A DNA stretch of 9,617 nucleotides, from NCBI GenBank assembly GCA_964425255.1, contig CAYRMV010000122.1, positions 1-9,617 of the forward strand, written 5' to 3'. The first letter of the stretch is position 1. Each line of letters begins with the position of its first letter. Below are positions 7,110 to 9,617 of this stretch, in pieces. The position numbers were made by a program, and so were the translations under genes. The notes below the pieces were generated by a model that worked only from the letters and a program-made list of their open reading frames with translations, was not told the origin of the DNA and ran no database searches. The stretch comes from CAYRMV01 sp964425255 (GTDB lineage: Bacteria; Bacteroidota; Bacteroidia; Flavobacteriales_D; Crocinitomicaceae).

Positions 7110-7802
7110 TTAAAAATTACTCAAATATTCTATCTTTAATTTCCTTAAATGGTAAATAAACGAATAGGGTAAATACGTTACTTCATCAGATTCAAAACCT
7201 TCAAAACCAACGAAATTCAGAACTATTTGCTCATTTAAAAAACATCTCAACGATGGTTTTAATTGATGAATAACCTGTTTTATTTCCTTTATTTGATTGT
7301 TCAAATAAGATTGATGAATCGTTGAAATCACCGAATCAATTTCTGCAAAGAACAACTCTTTCATTCGATTGGCAAAAACGTCATCACCTTGCGTTTGAAT
7401 GTGAAGATGCGAAAAATCCAGTCGATTAATTTCGGGTTTCTTCTGCTGAATTAAATCATTCAATAAAACTTGCATCTGTTTGTGTTCGAATGGTTTCGTA
7501 ATGAATCCATCAAAACCTTGCGCACTTTTTTCCTCTTCATATATACTGTCAGATGTTATGGCCACGATGGGAGTCTGGAGTAAAAAATCATTTCGAAGAA
7601 TCTTCACCGTTTCATTTCCATCTAAAATAGGCATACGAATGTCCATAAGAATCAAATCAAAATCATTCAGAGCAATTTTTTCAAGTGCTTCCACCCCATT
7701 TTCAGCAATTCCAATTTCGTAGTTCCATTTTTGTAAAATGGTTTCAACCATAAAACGATTTAATGGATGATCGTCAACTAATAAAATGCGAGATTTAATC
7801 AT
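7110..7802 (-). CDS. Receiver-HPt phosphorelay protein
   Basis: A 230-residue protein starting at ATG 7802-7800, three bases after the stop of the sigma-54 regulator gene, so translation is probably coupled. Residues 1-120 form a complete receiver domain: D10-D11 acidic pair, phospho-acceptor D54 in LMDIRMP, T83, and K103 in ITKPF. Residues about 128-230 have no DNA-binding motif. They are predicted helical and contain IHQLKPSLRCF, with H179 at the place of the phosphorylated histidine in the HPt consensus (A-H-x-L-K-G/P-S). Bacteroidota HPt domains often have P instead of G after the lysine (family knowledge, from memory). The expected role is to take phosphate on D54 from a kinase such as the downstream PAS/GAF kinase and pass phosphate through H179, with no direct gene control. 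The HPt assignment is weaker than the receiver assignment, since the region after H179 (NFVGFEGFES) is not strongly typical. Confidence 0.88.
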   Translation of the reverse strand: MIKSRILLVDDHPLNRFMVETILQKWNYEIGIAENGVEALEKIALNDFDLILMDIRMPILDGNETVKILRNDFLLQTPIVAITSDSIYEEEKSAQGFDGFITKPFEHKQMQVLLNDLIQQKKPEINRLDFSHLHIQTQGDDVFANRMKELFFAEIDSVISTIHQSYLNNQIKEIKQVIHQLKPSLRCFLNEQIVLNFVGFEGFESDEVTYLPYSFIYHLRKLKIEYLSNF

Positions 7803-7805
7803 AAC

Positions 7806-9152
7806 TTACTCGTTTTCCTCTTTTTTCAACATGCGATAAATGGTTGATCTACCAACGCCTAACAGTTTAGATACTTTTTGAATGTTGTTTTGGTATTTTT
7901 CCAAGTAGTATTTCAAAATATGCTGATTGATTTCTTCTAAGGTCATTTCCTTTTTCAAGATATCGTCTAAATAAGCATTTGTTTTGATGTTTAAGTGCTC
8001 TACTTTTATTTCATTATCATCCGACAATACCATCGCCAATTCAATGATTGCTTTTAATTCACGCACATTTCCAGGAAAGGAGTATTTCATTAATACATCT
8101 CGACTCGATTCGGCTAAAAATTTTGTTTCCATTTTATGTTCTTTTGAAAAATGATCCATAAAATGTTTAGCTAATAAAAGTACATCTTCTCCACGATCAC
8201 GAAGTGGCGGTAACTCTATCGGTAAGCCCATCAAGCGATAAAACAAATCTTCCCGAAAAACACCATCTTGAACCATTTGAGCTAGATTACGATGTGTAGC
8301 ACAAATAATCCGACAATTCACTTTAATCGCTTGATTTCCACCCACACGAACAATTTCTCTTTCTTGTAAAACACGTAATAATTTCACTTGTGTACTTGGG
8401 TCCATTTCACCGATTTCATCCAAAAATAAGGTTCCATTCATGGATTCTTCGAATTTTCCAATTCTTCGATTCATTGCACCTGTAAAAGATCCTTTTTCGT
8501 GACCAAACAATTCACTTTCGATTAGTTCTCTTGGAATTGCGCTTACATTTACAGCAACAAAGGGGCCATTTCTCAACGTAGAATTGTAATGTATCGCTTT
8601 GGCAATAACTTCTTTTCCAGTTCCGGTTTCACCTGTCACAGAAACATTTATCAATGTATCAGCCGCTTTCTCAAGTAAACGATATACCGATTTTATTTGC
8701 TTGCTGTTGCCGATAATTGTTTTACTGAAATTGTATTTATTCTGAACTTCAGCACGTAAAGTATCTAATTCTGATTTAAGTGAAACATTTTCTTTTATTT
8801 GAAGAATGGATTTCCATAATCTTTCTTTGGTATCATCGTCTTTGACAACATAATCATAGGCTCCCATTTTTAATAAGTTGATCGCTGTTGAAACATCATT
8901 TTGTCCAGATACAATGACCACTTCTGTTGTGGGCGAATCTTGCTTTATTTTTCGGAGCAACTCTTCCCCGTTGAAATCAGGAAGATTAAAATCCAAGGAA
9001 ACAACCTGTGGTCGTTGAACGATAAGTTTCATTAAATCTTTCCCTGAATGAACTTTAGAAATCTTATAATCTGGGTTCATCGAAAGATAGTGTTCTAAAA
9101 AATTAGAATACCAAACATCGTCTTCGGCAATTACAACGTGAAAATCTTTCAT
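7806..9152 (-). CDS. NtrC-family sigma-54-dependent response regulator
   Basis: A 448-residue protein starting at ATG 9152-9150. The receiver domain (about 1-120) has E10-D11-D12, phospho-acceptor D54 in SLDFNLP, S82 and K104. After a linker, the AAA+ domain (about 143-385) has Walker A GETGTGKE (174-181) and the sigma-54 contact loop GSFTGA (221-226), where the usual GAFTGA alanine is serine. It also has Walker B TLFLDEIGEM (D245-E246), the FREDLFYRL segment with arginine-finger candidates R300/R306, and sensor II GNVRE (361-365). The C-terminus is a Fis-type helix-turn-helix, NIQKVSKLLGVGRSTIYRML (about 423-442). All parts needed to remodel sigma-54 holoenzyme are present, so this is an active enhancer-binding activator and not a degenerate one. 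It is the first gene of the operon with the REC-HPt and kinase genes. Its target promoters were not found in this window. Confidence 0.96.
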   Translation of the reverse strand: MKDFHVVIAEDDVWYSNFLEHYLSMNPDYKISKVHSGKDLMKLIVQRPQVVSLDFNLPDFNGEELLRKIKQDSPTTEVVIVSGQNDVSTAINLLKMGAYDYVVKDDDTKERLWKSILQIKENVSLKSELDTLRAEVQNKYNFSKTIIGNSKQIKSVYRLLEKAADTLINVSVTGETGTGKEVIAKAIHYNSTLRNGPFVAVNVSAIPRELIESELFGHEKGSFTGAMNRRIGKFEESMNGTLFLDEIGEMDPSTQVKLLRVLQEREIVRVGGNQAIKVNCRIICATHRNLAQMVQDGVFREDLFYRLMGLPIELPPLRDRGEDVLLLAKHFMDHFSKEHKMETKFLAESSRDVLMKYSFPGNVRELKAIIELAMVLSDDNEIKVEHLNIKTNAYLDDILKKEMTLEEINQHILKYYLEKYQNNIQKVSKLLGVGRSTIYRMLKKEENE

Positions 9153-9184
9153 ATAAAGTGTATCTTTTTGAAACAGTTGTTTTA

Positions 9185-9217
9185 TAAAGGTACATTAATA
9201 AAATTGAAAAATCCAAA
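9185..9217 (-). promoter_or_regulatory. Candidate promoter of the signalling operon
   Basis: On the minus strand TTTG (9217-9214) is followed after 21 bases by TACCTTTA (9192-9185). This fits the Bacteroidota -33/-7 pattern TTTG...TAnnTTTG with one mismatch in the -7 box. Transcription would start near 9179, leaving a leader of about 27 bases before the regulator ATG at 9152. It lies just after the terminator of the preceding gene, where a new promoter is expected. Confidence 0.5.
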
Positions 9218-9234
9218 AAAATTCGACCAAAGAC

Positions 9235-9266
9235 AAAAAAAAGTCGTTCAAAAAGAACGACCTTTT
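9235..9266 (-). terminator. Intrinsic terminator after the FKBP-type isomerase gene
   Basis: On the minus strand GTCGTTC (9261-9255), a TTTTT loop and GAACGAC (9249-9243) form a seven-pair stem. It extends through one G-U and four A-U pairs and is followed by eight Ts (9242-9235). The stem begins 21 bases after the isomerase stop codon. It separates that transcript from the signalling operon. Read on the plus strand only four Ts follow the stem and no plus-strand gene leads into it, so use in that direction is unlikely. Confidence 0.9.
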
Positions 9267-9287
9267 ACCTAAAATAGGGAATCAAAT

Positions 9288-9617
9288 TTATTTACTTAAT
9301 GATCCTTCTGGACCATAATTTAGTAATTCAATATAGAAAATCAACGATTCATACGGCTGAATATCATAGCTATTCGTTTGTGGATTGAACATACCTTGTG
9401 CACCATACCCCAAATTGTAAGGCAAATACAAACGATACTTTCCTCCTTTTTTCATCAACGGAATCCCCTCTTGCCATCCTGGAACAACTGCTTTTAACGA
9501 AAAAGGTGTTAAAGGCTGCTTGTACATTTTGACCATATCGAATGAACTTTGTAACGTATCACCAGACGAATTCATCAAAATGTAATGTGGTCGTCCCGGT
9601 GTGGATCGAGAACCTCG
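9288..9617 (-). CDS. FKBP-type peptidyl-prolyl cis-trans isomerase, C-terminal part (runs off window)
   Basis: An open frame enters from the right edge and ends at TAA 9290-9288, giving 109 residues. TTG and ATG codons near 9578-9573 lie inside the FKBP domain (HYILMNSSGDTLQSS) and are not the real start. The visible segment matches the FKBP core: strand HYIL...GDTLQSSF, then VVPGWQEGIPLMKKGGKYRLYLPYNLGYGAQG, which parallels VIxGWxEGLxxMKVGGKxxLxIPxxLAYGxxG, and the final strand SLIFYIELLNYG. Known for the family: catalysis of proline isomerisation and protein folding. In Bacteroidota such proteins are often lipoproteins or periplasmic, but the signal region lies outside the window. The gene ends in a strong terminator and is not part of the signalling operon. 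Confidence 0.9.
   Translation of the reverse strand, partial: RGSRSTPGRPHYILMNSSGDTLQSSFDMVKMYKQPLTPFSLKAVVPGWQEGIPLMKKGGKYRLYLPYNLGYGAQGMFNPQTNSYDIQPYESLIFYIELLNYGPEGSLSK

Noticed and set aside
9573..9578. TTG/ATG near 9578 as the start of a 95- to 96-residue isomerase
   Set aside because: The frame stays open to the window edge, and the codons lie within the FKBP fold, so the gene is simply cut by the window.

Overview
The window looks like an AT-rich chromosomal segment from a Bacteroidota bacterium, most plausibly a member of the Flavobacteriales. Three things support this: the low GC content, the recognisable Bacteroidota-type protein families, and promoter elements of the TAnnTTTG type instead of the usual -10 box. 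The clearest of these stands directly in front of the SRP RNA gene. Genus cannot be fixed from the sequence alone.

Left part (1-1879, minus strand): a tightly packed cluster of a rhomboid-family intramembrane serine protease, a class IV PLP aminotransferase/aminodeoxychorismate-lyase-type enzyme, and the N-terminal part of a histone-deacetylase-superfamily enzyme that runs off the window. The gaps are 1 and 14 bases, so one transcript is likely. Divergent to this cluster (1947-3548, plus) is a lipoprotein L,D-transpeptidase of the YcbB/LdtD type. Its last 13 bases overlap the convergent end of a small VOC (glyoxalase-fold) gene that probably starts at GTG.

Middle (4029-4144, plus): an RNA gene for the small bacterial signal recognition particle RNA (4.5S RNA, ffs). 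It has a perfect Bacteroidota -7 box and a T-run 3' end, and no protein gene explains this stretch.

Right part (4159-9152, minus): a three-gene signalling operon. Transcribed in order, it encodes an NtrC-type sigma-54 response regulator, a 230-residue receiver protein whose C-terminal half looks like a histidine phosphotransfer (HPt) domain, and a 963-residue membrane-anchored PAS/PAS/PAS/GAF/PAS histidine kinase that has no receiver of its own. Together they hold every module of a His-Asp-His-Asp phosphorelay, spread over three polypeptides. The wiring is inferred. The kinase gene ends about 15-20 bases from the 3' end of the SRP RNA gene on the opposite strand.

Right edge (9288-9617, minus): the C-terminal part of an FKBP-type peptidyl-prolyl isomerase, followed by a strong intrinsic terminator that separates it from the signalling operon.

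I see no mobile element, CRISPR array, tRNA or rRNA. Most of the content belongs to known families. The items most worth a second look are the split phosphorelay with the REC-HPt protein, and the SRP RNA gene together with its arrangement relative to the kinase gene.
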